From an uncultured Prevotellaceae bacterium (lineage in GTDB: Bacteria; Bacteroidota; Bacteroidia; Bacteroidales; Muribaculaceae): a DNA stretch of 64,000 nucleotides. The position numbers and the translations under genes are program-made. The stretch is from the NCBI GenBank assembly GCA_900317325.1, contig ONGE01000001.1, positions 97,891-161,890 of the forward strand, given 5' to 3'. The notes under the pieces are model-generated. The model was given only the letters and a program-made list of their open reading frames with translations. It had not been told where the DNA came from and searched no databases. This document shows positions 25,501-33,940 of the stretch, piece by piece. Within the stretch, counting starts at the first letter, position 1. Each line of letters starts with the position of its first letter.

Positions 25501-25764
25501 CACATAACTCGAAACCGCAACGACCTGGGTCTTGTAACCCAAGCAACTGATTCGGAGTTGCGTCACGTTGTCATTGACGGTTACTGTGAATTGACCGTCG
25601 ATGTCGGTGGCGGTGCCTTGAGACGAGCCGATTGCTTGCACAGTGGCACCAATCAGCGGCTCATTGTCACTAGCACTGACGACTTTACCGTTCACGGTCT
25701 TGTTGGCATATGCGCTCATCGCAATGAGGCATATCACCATGAGAGTTGATAAAAGTCTCTTCAT
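22576..25764 (-). CDS. SusC/RagA family TonB-linked outer-membrane transporter
   Basis: 1062 residues. Signal peptide (1-20), carboxypeptidase-regulatory-like beta domain (about 22-105, NGKVVSASDNEPLIGATVQA), a TonB-box-like LDEIVVTAMG, then the plug domain with VAGVQIAETSSDPG, RGVSSLSGSNQPLYVVDGVP and KGAAATALYGSRAGAGVILITTK. A 22-strand barrel follows, ending FGFNVQVKF with a terminal Phe. No STN domain is present, so direct control through an anti-sigma factor is unlikely. It is the first gene of the unit SusC-SusD-lipoprotein-lipoprotein. Confidence 0.96.
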   Translation of the reverse strand: MKRLLSTLMVICLIAMSAYANKTVNGKVVSASDNEPLIGATVQAIGSSQGTATDIDGQFTVTVNDNVTQLRISCLGYKTQVVAVSSYVTVALEEDNTALDEIVVTAMGIKREAKALGVSATPIKGDVIAQARTNDIMSSLAGKVAGVQIAETSSDPGTSKSVIIRGVSSLSGSNQPLYVVDGVPLNNSATYSSDGLNSGYDFGNGASAVNPNDVESMTILKGAAATALYGSRAGAGVILITTKKGSKQNRGVGIEYNGGLQWESVMRLPQMQNQFGMGWYGDHTEIENGSWGPAFDGSQQLYGWVYNSSQNMKSYLPIKSNIKDFFATGFRYNNSISFNGATDKSTYFVSLSQINDNGIIPEDADTYTKYTVSARGSHREGNFTFSTSLNYAFQRNHFVTTGQKTGSMYNSIMQTPRDISIVEMKDLDNPFNTPGYYYTPYGVTNPYYIINNYQNEYEQERFYGNLQLDYAFLKYFTATYRFGLDTNTGHHNFGSPNMSALFKDTPNYEDALKDLTGEVSQSITRRREIDQNFMLTYDQQILEDWHVNAQLGFNGNERSYKYLGSTVTNLTIPMWYNLGNSAEIPSTSQSEWKRRYLAVFGSAEFAWRNMVYLTLQGRNDWSSTLPRDNRSYFYPGVSLSFLFSELLKPEQRDILTFGKFRVAWGRTGNDAGVYMTNSVYAQAAAATSGFGNGSSFPFTKVGVNAYSMGNVLGSQNLSPEMTTEFELGLNMAFFQNRFSFDAAYYDRNTDKQIFSLNMDPATGYTAQNMNLGKIRNRGVELLVNVTPVKIGDFQWDINWNYTKNWSKVIKLPEELGGIATIYGLSGGTSLYAIEGEPLGVFKAYVPQMTEDGKIICDGEGQPLVNPEQQIVGSMNYKYLMGFGTTLSYKGVSLTANLDVRHGGLLYSRTKDISYFTGNAIQTAFNSRNPFIVPNSVQEIGTDENGNPVYDENTTPLDETGIFTYWDAGGPDLDRAFLVDKSYVKLRSVILSWQMPTKWFANCFITGVNLSFFGNNLFLWTPKSNTFIDPETSTFGNDLEGNYGEFSANPSSRKFGFNVQVKF

Positions 25765-26081
25765 ACAGTAAACAATTAGTTAACCCACGGGCAACTCCAA
25801 GCGAGCGCAGAACCGGGAACTGCCTGTGGATTGATGTTGATTATCTCTAAAAAGTTGTGAACAGCAAGTGCGCTCTTCTTACTGATTTTTGTCTTTACAA
25901 AAACGACAGTCCGGAAAAAAGGAAAAGCCACGACACAAGGCAGCAATAGCCGTAGTGTGCCAGCCATATTACTGAATGCCGTTAGCAAATGAGTCTTTCC
26001 AAACATCGAATTTAAGGTCTTTATACCACAAAATTTCATTCACTTATCCCCCGTCAAGCGACAGAGAGACCTGCAAAGATA
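25765..26081 (-). promoter_or_regulatory. Long leader and promoter of the SusCD unit
   Basis: On the minus strand a TATCTTTG -7 box lies at 26081-26074, with ATTG about 18 nt further upstream as a weak -33. If used, it gives a leader of about 300 nt before the SusC ATG. The leader holds an 87-codon ORF (25776-26039) without recognisable features. Long leaders of SusC operons in Bacteroides can be targets of antisense or structured-RNA control; nothing specific is visible here. The remaining stretch to the terminator at 26231 is AT-rich and empty. Confidence 0.45.
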
Positions 26082-26230
26082 AACATTTTTTCACTCAAGC
26101 AATAACTTATAATTAAAAAAAATGAAAAAAACACCAAGTATTCAACCAATACAAGCTATTTCTAAGTATAAGCATTCTCGCCAATGGCATTCAAATTCTA
26201 GGGTTTATGCCTGTCTGTGACCAGTTTACA

Positions 26231-26273
26231 TAAAATCACGAAGGGCAACCTGGTGTTGTCCTTCGTGATTTTA
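26231..26273. terminator. Strong hairpin terminator behind GH97
   Basis: An 18-bp stem with one mismatch, AAAATCACGAAGG-g-CAAC against GTTG-t-CCTTCGTGATTTT, with A/T runs on both sides. It is about 106 nt past the GH97 stop on the minus strand and separates this unit from the SusCD unit. Confidence 0.88.
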
Positions 26274-26378
26274 TGGTCTGTTAACTTTTCGCCAGACGGG
26301 AACCAACAAAAATTTTGTGGTTCTGCGGACTGTTCCCATCGGCCTGTTCAGCGATGACAGTCGTAGCTTACCGCTTTT

Positions 26379-28361
26379 TTAATATTTGAGTATTTGGATG
26401 GCGGCACCACCGCCGGGGGCAAGATGCAGATGGAGGACACCGGTCTTGTCCACGTCGAGGCGACGGATGGTCATGGGATAAGGATTGGTGCGATAGTCGG
26501 CATCGGGACCGTCCTCATAGATGATGGCCATGTAGCGGCCGTCGGCGAGGAAGTCGAGCGGCAACTCCAGGTCACGGGCCTGGGCATCGGTCACACTGCC
26601 CACATACCAGTTGTCGGTGCCGCGTTCCTGGCGCACATAGGTCACATACTGACCCATCGCGGCATGAGGCACGAGGGTGCGCTCCCAGTTGGTGGGCACG
26701 TCCTCGATGAACTTGAAGGCGGGCTGATGCTCGTAGTTCTCGATCTGGTCGGCAGCCATGTGACCCGGGCTGTAGATGACGATGTACTCGGCCAGCTGAT
26801 GGGCCAGCGTGTTCTGCGGACGCGTGCCGGGCACCGAGTCGTTGCGGTACTCAAAGATGCCGGGCGTGAAGTCCATCGGGCCGCCCAAACCGCGTGTGAA
26901 CGGCAGGATGCACTCGTGGTAAGGCGGATTGCCGCCACGACGGTCAAAGGCGTTGTACTCCTGGCCGCGCATGCTCTCAGTAGCAATGAGGTTGGGCCAC
27001 GTGCGCTGGATGCCGCTGGGAATGGCGCCCTCGTGGTTGACGATCATCAGGTGATAGCGGGCAGCCGTCTCGATGACCTTGCGGAAGTGCTGAATGCCCC
27101 ACTGCGAGTGCTGCAACTCGCCGTTATAGAAGTGGGAGTTGACATAACCCGTCTTGACCGTATTGATGCCCAGCGACTCATAGAGGCGGTAGGCATCCTC
27201 GAGCTGGTTCTCGTAGTTCTGGGCTGCACCACCCGTCTCGTTGTGGGCAATGATGCGCACGCCACGCTCGGCGCCATAGCGGCACAAGCTCTGCAGGTCA
27301 TAATCGGGATAGGCCCGGGTGAACGAGAAACCGTCGCCGTGCTTGGTCCAATCGGTGTCCCAGCCATAGTTCCAACCCTCGACCAGCACGCCGCCCAAAC
27401 CATGACGAGCGGCGAAGTCGATGTAGCGCTTGGTGTTCTCGGTCGTGGCACCGTGGCGGTCACCCTGCGACCAGGTCCAGCGCTGTTTCTGCAGCGCCCA
27501 CCAGATGCCCACATACTTGGTGGGCTTGATCCACGAGGTGTCCTCGATCTTGCACGGGTCATTGAGGTTCAACGGCATGCGCGAGAGCAGGATATCGGCA
27601 GCCGTGCGGCCGATGATCACGGCACGCCACGGCGACACACGGGTGTCCCTCACCCTCACTTTATCGCCATTTTTCCAGGGCACGAGGTCGGCCTTGAGCG
27701 TTGTTCCCTGATGCGAGAAATTCATGGTCGAGTAGTCGGTGAGATTGGCATCCATGATGGCCATGTAGAGTCTATCGTTCACCTCCAGGGCGACAGGACC
27801 CGACATGTTGCTCTTCTGACTCACGGGCTCACGGGTATAGATGCCCTCGTAGTAAGGCGTCAAGGCAGGAATCGACCACGCCTGGGCGTCGCTGGGCAGA
27901 GCGAACTCGGTTGCCTCGTCCATGATCACAAAGTCCTGCAGACCTCGCTGGCGCGGGAACTCGTAGCGGAAAGCGACACCGTCGTCAAAGGCGCGGAACA
28001 CCACGCCCAACTGACGTTTTTGCCCGCCCTTTTCCTGCAGCATCACGCGCAGCTCGTTGTAACGGTTGCGCACCTGAGCATCCTCGCCCCAAGGCTGGCT
28101 CCAGGTCTCGTCGAACGATGCACGCGTCACCTTGCCCATCTTGAAGTTGTCCTTGAAGTCGCCGTCCTTGAGCACAAAGCCCAGTCCGGAACGATTGATA
28201 ACGGCCTCACTGCCGCGCACGACCTGGTACCAGGCCTTGCCGCCGTCAACACCCACGGTCACCGTGAGCGACCCGTCGGGCGAACTCACCTTCACGTCCT
28301 TAGCACTTGCCATCGTGCTCATTGTCAAGCAAATCAAGGCAAAAAACAAAAATCTTTTCAT
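26379..28361 (-). CDS. Glycoside hydrolase family 97 (SusB-like alpha-glucosidase)
   Basis: 660 residues from the ATG at 28361, which starts directly at the signal peptide MKRFLFFALICLTMSTMASA; an in-frame ATG lies five codons upstream. The N-terminal beta-sandwich (DVKVSSPDGSLTVTVGVDGGKAWY) is followed by the catalytic barrel with TKYVGIWWALQKQRWTW, GVLVEGWNYGWDTDW, TVKTGYVNSHFYNGE, MIVNHEGAIPSGIQRTWPN and ATESMRGQEYNAFD. Retaining GH97 enzymes have an Asp at the TVKTGYV position; here it is Gly-Tyr, which fits the inverting SusB type. A calcium-site Glu-rich pattern is also present. Expected role is releasing glucose from starch oligosaccharides in the periplasm. It is last in the unit GH13, regulator, GH97. 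Confidence 0.93.
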   Translation of the reverse strand: MKRFLFFALICLTMSTMASAKDVKVSSPDGSLTVTVGVDGGKAWYQVVRGSEAVINRSGLGFVLKDGDFKDNFKMGKVTRASFDETWSQPWGEDAQVRNRYNELRVMLQEKGGQKRQLGVVFRAFDDGVAFRYEFPRQRGLQDFVIMDEATEFALPSDAQAWSIPALTPYYEGIYTREPVSQKSNMSGPVALEVNDRLYMAIMDANLTDYSTMNFSHQGTTLKADLVPWKNGDKVRVRDTRVSPWRAVIIGRTAADILLSRMPLNLNDPCKIEDTSWIKPTKYVGIWWALQKQRWTWSQGDRHGATTENTKRYIDFAARHGLGGVLVEGWNYGWDTDWTKHGDGFSFTRAYPDYDLQSLCRYGAERGVRIIAHNETGGAAQNYENQLEDAYRLYESLGINTVKTGYVNSHFYNGELQHSQWGIQHFRKVIETAARYHLMIVNHEGAIPSGIQRTWPNLIATESMRGQEYNAFDRRGGNPPYHECILPFTRGLGGPMDFTPGIFEYRNDSVPGTRPQNTLAHQLAEYIVIYSPGHMAADQIENYEHQPAFKFIEDVPTNWERTLVPHAAMGQYVTYVRQERGTDNWYVGSVTDAQARDLELPLDFLADGRYMAIIYEDGPDADYRTNPYPMTIRRLDVDKTGVLHLHLAPGGGAAIQILKY

Positions 28362-28414
28362 TTTATTTGGATTCATTTGTTAATTATTCTGTTTACAAAC
28401 GCAAATCTTCTGTA

Positions 28415-30055
28415 TCAGGTATCAATGGATTTGACGCGGGTTTCGAAGTCGTCCTTGTTCAAGGCGCGGGCCTTGAGTTTGGAACGGTAGGTGTAGATGG
28501 TCGTCAGGCTGGCGCGCAGGATGTTGGCGATGCTCTGGTTATCGGTGATGCCGATGCGGATGAGCGCCAGCACACGTGATTCGGTCGTGAGGCGTTTGCC
28601 CTGCTTGACCTCGATTTTGCCGTCTTCCTGCAACAACTTGTTGACCTCATCGACGAAGTTCGGGAAAATGTTCAGGAACGCGTTGTCAAAGTTCTCATAG
28701 AACAGTTGGGCGTTTTCGTTACCCGAATGAGTGCTCTTGAGTTCACGGGCCAGGTCCTCGGTCTTGCGGTCACGGAAGAGGCGGTAAAGGGCCTTGCGCT
28801 GCTCCTCGCCACGGTCAATGAACTTGCTCGACAAAGCCAGGAATCGGGCGATATACTCCTCCTTGAGTTTCTCGCGCTCCTGCAACAGGCTGTTACTCTG
28901 GTGCAGCTGCTCGACCGTGTCGCCCAACTGGGCATTGACTTGAGTCAGTTGCTCATTGATGGCCTTCTTCTGCTCATTCAGGCGACGATAACGCTTCAAC
29001 AGCTGATAGATGGCGATGACGCCCGCCACCAGCAACAACGCGATGACCGAAATGATGCCCAGCAGCCGCATCATGCTGCGGCGGTTGCGGTCCTGCTTGG
29101 TCTGGTAGGCATCAAGGATTTTGGGCACGATGCGTGAGGACTGGATATTGCGCAGGCGCGTGCCGTAGAAGTTGGCGTCGTCCACCGCCACGCGCATGTA
29201 GCGATAAGCCCTGTCGATATCGCCCTCGTCGAACAGCCGGTCGGCGATCATCCTCAAGGACGTGTTCTCGCGGATGCTGCCCTCCAGGTCGCTCTCGGCA
29301 CTCTTGATCAGGAACTCCATCTGCTTTTCCTTGTCACCCAACTGACCATAGTGGAACGACATGGTGCTTGTGATGATGGAATACAAGCGGTCGCCGCTGT
29401 GGTAATTACGCATCAGCTTCTCCAGCAAGGCAATAGCCTCCTGGGTTTGGCCACTGTCGGCACGGTTCTCGGCGACCGTGAGTTTGAAGTCCACATCGTC
29501 ATGAGGTCCGTTGACGGCAGTCATGCGGCGGCGCATGTCGATAAGCCTGTGCACACTTTCATCGGCATACTGGGTACCCTGCATGTACTCGGCCTGATAG
29601 ATGAGCAGGTCGGTTCGGGTACGGTAATAGCGGATGAGCTGAGCAGGCGACAGGCGGGTGGTATCAATCCGGTCCAGCGCCTGATGGGCTTCATCCATCA
29701 GGCAAGCCGTGGAGAGGATGTGCGCCAGATTCAACCGACTCTCGTTGAGCAGAGCCTCATCGCCCATTGCCTGAGCCAGACGCAGGCATTCGGTGACATA
29801 GGCGTAAGCCGAATCATATTGATAAGCGGCATACTCCTCATACAGCCGTTTCATCGCCTCATAGCGTCCAGCGGGAGCAGTCACACCGGCTAAATCAGCC
29901 TTCATTTGAGCCAACCTTGCCTCTTTAGCAGCAATGATTTGCGGTTGAGCTGCGATCAAGCTGTCCAAGCGAAGGAAAGCATCGGGTTGAGCCGCCGACA
30001 CACCGATGGTGGCCGTGACAGCCATCACCACAAGTATCAACCACCGTTTGAACAT
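28415..30055 (-). CDS. SusR-like membrane-spanning TPR transcriptional regulator (DUF6377 type)
   Basis: 546 residues from the ATG at 30055; a GTG three codons earlier (30064) is possible. Signal sequence, then a periplasmic TPR-like helical domain (about 45-300), one transmembrane helix (about 330-355, GIISVIALLLVAGVIAIYQLL), a coiled coil (about 358-405), and a C-terminal cytoplasmic DUF6377/HTH region. The tail RVLALIRIGITDNQSIANILRASLTTIYTYRSKLKARAL has the form of a LuxR-like helix-turn-helix. Size and layout match SusR, the maltose-sensing activator of the starch locus in Bacteroides thetaiotaomicron. Its position between a GH13 and a GH97 gene supports control of alpha-glucan use. Confidence 0.88.
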   Translation of the reverse strand: MFKRWLILVVMAVTATIGVSAAQPDAFLRLDSLIAAQPQIIAAKEARLAQMKADLAGVTAPAGRYEAMKRLYEEYAAYQYDSAYAYVTECLRLAQAMGDEALLNESRLNLAHILSTACLMDEAHQALDRIDTTRLSPAQLIRYYRTRTDLLIYQAEYMQGTQYADESVHRLIDMRRRMTAVNGPHDDVDFKLTVAENRADSGQTQEAIALLEKLMRNYHSGDRLYSIITSTMSFHYGQLGDKEKQMEFLIKSAESDLEGSIRENTSLRMIADRLFDEGDIDRAYRYMRVAVDDANFYGTRLRNIQSSRIVPKILDAYQTKQDRNRRSMMRLLGIISVIALLLVAGVIAIYQLLKRYRRLNEQKKAINEQLTQVNAQLGDTVEQLHQSNSLLQEREKLKEEYIARFLALSSKFIDRGEEQRKALYRLFRDRKTEDLARELKSTHSGNENAQLFYENFDNAFLNIFPNFVDEVNKLLQEDGKIEVKQGKRLTTESRVLALIRIGITDNQSIANILRASLTTIYTYRSKLKARALNKDDFETRVKSIDT

Positions 30056-30088
30056 TCTGATCACTCCTTAAAAAATTAATATGATTGA

Positions 30089-31990
30089 TTAACTCCTCAA
30101 AATAATGTCAATCAGCGCCGTTACATCGCCGATATTGACCTCGCCGTCGCCGTTCACGTCGGCATCAGGCTCATAGACGCTCTCAGGAGTTGCACTCAGG
30201 ATAATAGAGATCAAGGCCGTCACGTCACCGATGTTGACCTCGCCGTCCTGATTCACATCGCCCTCAAGCGTGTGGCTTGCAGGTTCTCCCTTGTAATAGA
30301 CCTTATAGCCACCAGCGGGAACGCTGAAACTCTGCGAAGCATTGAAATTCACGGGCGTGGCCGTCAATCCCGCCGAGATGTTCTCAACGTCGATGGCCAA
30401 CTTCCACTCGCCCGCCTCGAGGCCCGACACGACGGTGTTGACCGCACTTGTGCCCAAGTTGAGCAGCACCAGAGCCGTCTGAGCGTTGTGGTGACGCGTA
30501 TAGGCAATCAGGTTGTTATTGCCCGTGTTGAGGAAGGTCACCTCACTGGCACGGTCGCCATTGTCGATAAGGGCATCGCAACTGTGCTTGAGGGCAGTGA
30601 GGGCCTTGACGGTGTTGAGCATCTTGTTGTCAACAGAATTCCAGTTGATGGGCGTGCGGTTGAAGTAATCGAGCTTGCGCGACATCAGGTAACCCGTTTC
30701 CTGACCGTTGTACAGCATCGGCATGCCATACAGGGTAAAGGTCAATACAGTGAAGGCATAAGCGTTGTTGCCATACTGCGATGTCATTGAACTGTTGTAG
30801 TTCTGGTCGTGGTTGGTGAGGTAAACCATGCGGCTGATGTCGGTGAAACGCAGGTCTCCCACCAAATTGCGGCACTGGTTGAGCACCCCGGCGGGATTGC
30901 TCTTGTTGTTGACCAAAGCCGACTGGAAACCCCAGGCATAGTCATAGTCCCAGCCACACACGAGCAGACGCTGCACGCTGTTGGCCATATCACCCTCGCC
31001 CAGCATGTAGATGGTCTTGCCGGGTTTGTATTCTTTCAGCGCCTTGATGGCACGGGTCCAGAACGAAGTGGGAATCGTGTTGCTGCTGATATAGTCACAA
31101 CGGAAACCGTCGATGTCAACCTGGTCGATCCAGTACTCCATCGCCTCGATCATCGCCAGTTGAGTGGCCTCCTTGCTATAGTCCAACTGATAAACGTCAC
31201 CATAACCGTTGGGGCTGGTGAGCGTCGAGTTATAGTATTCACGATGCTGTGTAATCCACACGTTGTCCTTGGCGGTGTGGTTGGCCACCCAGTCGAGCCA
31301 CACCTGCATGCCACGCTGATGAGCTGCAGCGACAAAAGCCTTGAGATCGGCGATGGTGCCGAAGTCGCTGTTCACGGCATGGTAGTCGCGCGGAGCATAG
31401 GGGCTGCCCAGCGACCCGATGCGGCCCTGCACGCCACGGGGATGGATGGGCATGAGCCAGACGATATCGATGCCCAAGTCCTTGAGGTAGTCGAGCCTTT
31501 GCTGAGCAGCAGCCAGCGTTCCTTGGCTTGTGAAATTGTACAGGTCAAGCTCATAGATGACGTTCTTGTTAGGAACAAAGGTGGAGGGTCCAGCACCAAT
31601 GATCTTGGTCAACTGGCCCATCACATAGTAGCCGTGGTTGGTGAACGAACCGTCAACACGACCGCCCTGGTTGTTCCAAGTGAAGATGAGGCCTGTGGGC
31701 ACCGTGAGTGTGCCCGTGTAGGTCCACTTATAGATCTTTTTGCCGCTCTGGGTGTCGCCCATGTAGGTCATTGCCGGACCAGGCCAGTCGGTGCCCACAT
31801 AGGTGCGGCCATCAGTATTGCCGGCCCACACCCAAATCTTGGGCGAGTCAGTTACCGTGGCATCGGCCTCAAAGAACACACATACCTCACTGTCACCAGC
31901 AATTGTCGGCTCATAAACTGCAGCCTGAACAAATTGAGATGAAATCAAGAGGACGAATAACGTCAATAGTCTCAGAATCTTGGTCGTCAT
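30089..31990 (-). CDS. Secreted GH13 alpha-amylase with N-terminal starch-binding module and dockerin-like tail
   Basis: 633 residues. Signal peptide (1-23); an N-terminal CBM26-like starch-binding module (about 30-130, WVWAGNTDGRTYVGTDWPG); a GH13 barrel with DIVWLMPIHPRG, WLDWVANHT, nucleophile D299 in DGFRCDY, acid/base E332 in MLGEGD and D395 in LTNHDQN; a C-terminal beta domain; and two dockerin-like loops (GDVNQDGEVNIGDV and ADVNGDGEVNIGDV) at the end. It hydrolyses starch to maltooligosaccharides, probably at the cell surface or outside. First gene of the GH13-regulator-GH97 unit. There is no lipobox, so the anchoring mode is open. Confidence 0.93.
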   Translation of the reverse strand: MTTKILRLLTLFVLLISSQFVQAAVYEPTIAGDSEVCVFFEADATVTDSPKIWVWAGNTDGRTYVGTDWPGPAMTYMGDTQSGKKIYKWTYTGTLTVPTGLIFTWNNQGGRVDGSFTNHGYYVMGQLTKIIGAGPSTFVPNKNVIYELDLYNFTSQGTLAAAQQRLDYLKDLGIDIVWLMPIHPRGVQGRIGSLGSPYAPRDYHAVNSDFGTIADLKAFVAAAHQRGMQVWLDWVANHTAKDNVWITQHREYYNSTLTSPNGYGDVYQLDYSKEATQLAMIEAMEYWIDQVDIDGFRCDYISSNTIPTSFWTRAIKALKEYKPGKTIYMLGEGDMANSVQRLLVCGWDYDYAWGFQSALVNNKSNPAGVLNQCRNLVGDLRFTDISRMVYLTNHDQNYNSSMTSQYGNNAYAFTVLTFTLYGMPMLYNGQETGYLMSRKLDYFNRTPINWNSVDNKMLNTVKALTALKHSCDALIDNGDRASEVTFLNTGNNNLIAYTRHHNAQTALVLLNLGTSAVNTVVSGLEAGEWKLAIDVENISAGLTATPVNFNASQSFSVPAGGYKVYYKGEPASHTLEGDVNQDGEVNIGDVTALISIILSATPESVYEPDADVNGDGEVNIGDVTALIDIILRS

Positions 31991-32019
31991 AATATCAATC
32001 GATTTTGTTGGAATTTTTG

Positions 32020-32027
32020 CAAAGTTA
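32020..32027 (-). promoter_or_regulatory. -7 element of the starch unit
   Basis: TAACTTTG on the minus strand, 29 nt before the GH13 start codon. No TTTG is found at the expected -33 distance, as might suit an activator-dependent promoter. The rest of the 31991-32256 gap is AT-rich with nothing recognisable. Confidence 0.5.
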
Positions 32028-32256
32028 ATGAATTAATGGCGCATGGCATCATCTCTAACAAAAAATCTAACCCATCAATACGCACAACAACATCATTACC
32101 ACCATTTTAGATAAGTAATGACCTCAAAAAAATCTAACCTGTTTACATACCTGCAAGTATGAAAAGAGACGATAAAAACAGCATCCCATCACACTTTTTT
32201 ACTCAAATCCCGACACGAGAAGGAGTGAAGAACATCGATAATCAAGATTTTCTGTG

Positions 32257-32264
32257 TATATTTG
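32257..32264 (+). promoter_or_regulatory. -7 element of the Ntn-hydrolase gene
   Basis: TATATTTG matches TAnnTTTG 29 nt before the ATG at 32294; the -33 side is weak. Confidence 0.45.
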
Positions 32265-32293
32265 CCTCCACAAACAACAAAAAACTGATTGAC

Positions 32294-33445
32294 ATGAAAA
32301 AGAGACTGTTGATTGCCCTGGTGGCAATAGTAGGAATTATCCTGGCCGCCGACGCCTGCACGTCGGCCATCGTCAGTGGCAAGCTGACCGCAAACGGCCG
32401 TCCCTTGATATGGAAGAACCGTGACACCAACGACCTGAACAACCGCGTGGAGCGCATCAAGGCCCATGACGGACTGATGGAGTTCGTCGCCCTGTTCGAC
32501 GCACGCGACCTGCAGGACACGGCCGCCTGGATGGGATTCAACGAGGCAGGATTCGCCATCATGAACACAGCCTCCTACAACCTGAACGGCAACGACGGCG
32601 TGAAGAACATGGACCGTGAGGGAGAACTCATGCGCTATGCCCTGGAACGCTGCAAGACTGTTGACGATTTCGAGAACCTGCTCAAGACGAGGCCCAAGCC
32701 GTTGGGCGTAGAAGCCAACTTCGGCGTCATCGACGCTCAAGGCAACGGTGCCTACTTCGAGACCGGCAATTTTAAATATGTGAAGTTTGACCTGGCTGAT
32801 GCCCCCAATGGCATCTTGACACGCACCAACTACTCCTACAGCGGCGTGAAGGACAAGGGTATGGGCTATGTTCGCGAGAAAAACGAGAAAACGTTGCTCG
32901 CACCCCATATCGAGGCCCAGGACATCACCCCGGCTGTATTTACCGAGGAGTTGTCCCGCACCTTCTATAATTCACTCATCGGCCGAGACTATACCCGCAG
33001 CGGCGACAATTGGATCGTGGATCAGGACTTCATCCCGCGTCGCATCTCCACCGCTAGCGTGGTGATTGAGGGTGTACTGCCAGGCGAAAATCCGCTGTTG
33101 ACGACGATGTGGATCGCCTTGGGATATCCCCCTTGTGCCGAGGTCTATCCCGTGTGGGTAGGCGAAGACGGAGTGGCTCCTGAGCTGACGGGCACCACCG
33201 CCGATAACCACTCGGTGCAGTGCGACAAGGTCAACAAGCGCAAGGAGGAAGTCTTCCCCGTGGTTCGCGGCAACGGCAAGCAGTACCTGAATCTGTCCAA
33301 ACTCTACAACAACGAGGGCACCGGCTACTGCCAGACGCTGGCCTTGAAAAACCGCCAAGCCTACAAACGCGGCTACGAGGAAATCGCACGCCGCAGGGCC
33401 GTCTTCAACAAAACAAAGAAGAAAAATAAAAGAATCCTGATCTAA
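32294..33445 (+). CDS. Secreted Ntn-hydrolase, C45/acyl-coenzyme A:6-APA acyltransferase-like
   Basis: 383 residues from the ATG at 32294; the frame is open 45 codons further upstream but that part covers the promoter and has no signal. The signal peptide MKKRLLIALVAIVGIILAADA would be cut before C22, exposing the nucleophile Cys in CTSAIVSGKLTANGRPLIWKNRDTND, the N-terminal pattern of this family. The segments MGFNEAGFAIMNTASYN and ANFGVIDAQGNGAYFETG are also typical. Likely an amidase or acyltransferase in the periplasm; the substrate is unknown. A basic tail (KKKNKRILI) ends the chain. Confidence 0.8.
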   Translation: MKKRLLIALVAIVGIILAADACTSAIVSGKLTANGRPLIWKNRDTNDLNNRVERIKAHDGLMEFVALFDARDLQDTAAWMGFNEAGFAIMNTASYNLNGNDGVKNMDREGELMRYALERCKTVDDFENLLKTRPKPLGVEANFGVIDAQGNGAYFETGNFKYVKFDLADAPNGILTRTNYSYSGVKDKGMGYVREKNEKTLLAPHIEAQDITPAVFTEELSRTFYNSLIGRDYTRSGDNWIVDQDFIPRRISTASVVIEGVLPGENPLLTTMWIALGYPPCAEVYPVWVGEDGVAPELTGTTADNHSVQCDKVNKRKEEVFPVVRGNGKQYLNLSKLYNNEGTGYCQTLALKNRQAYKRGYEEIARRRAVFNKTKKKNKRILI

Positions 33446-33460
33446 GGTTAAAGGATAGCT

Positions 33461-33940
33461 GTGGAAGATATCCGTATCGATCTGTGCAGTGTCACATCGG
33501 GTACCTATATGCGGCACCTGTGCACTTTATTCCTTGCCGACAACTGGTTGTGGATGGTGCTGCCCGTAGCGGTGTGCGCCGCGTTGGCGGTGTGGATTGA
33601 TGTGCGATTTGTCATCGTCGCGCTGATGGTGTTGTTGGTCGTGCTACCCATGATACTTGCCCTGCTCTATTTCTACTATGGCTTTTCCCCCGAGGCCCGC
33701 TGGTCGATCATGGAAAAGACGGCGTCACTCTCCGACGAGGGCCTCAACCTGTCATTCACCGACGAGCGCATGAAAAAACACGCCATCCGGTGGGATGACG
33801 TGCGCTATATCATTGAAAAGGATGATGTGATCATGCTGATGCTCAAAGGGCATCGCTACACTTGCCTGATGTTACCGACTTCAGTTGTAAATCCAGACGT
33901 CGCGCAGCGCCTCAGGCAGTTCGTCACGCAAGGACATTAA
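33461..33940 (+). CDS. Two-helix membrane protein, YcxB-like C-terminal domain
   Basis: 159 residues starting at GTG 33461. Two adjacent transmembrane helices (about 29-45 and 50-70) are followed by a soluble beta-rich domain containing WSIMEKTASLSDEGLNLSF and IRWDDVRYIIEKDDVIMLML, which resembles the YcxB-like fold of small bacterial membrane proteins. Function unknown. The last 60 bp overlap the 3' end of the convergent gene ending at 33881. Confidence 0.7.
   Translation: MEDIRIDLCSVTSGTYMRHLCTLFLADNWLWMVLPVAVCAALAVWIDVRFVIVALMVLLVVLPMILALLYFYYGFSPEARWSIMEKTASLSDEGLNLSFTDERMKKHAIRWDDVRYIIEKDDVIMLMLKGHRYTCLMLPTSVVNPDVAQRLRQFVTQGH

Noticed and set aside
25776-26039. 87-codon minus-strand ORF in the SusC leader
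   Set aside because: No signal, domain or initiation context; most likely chance.
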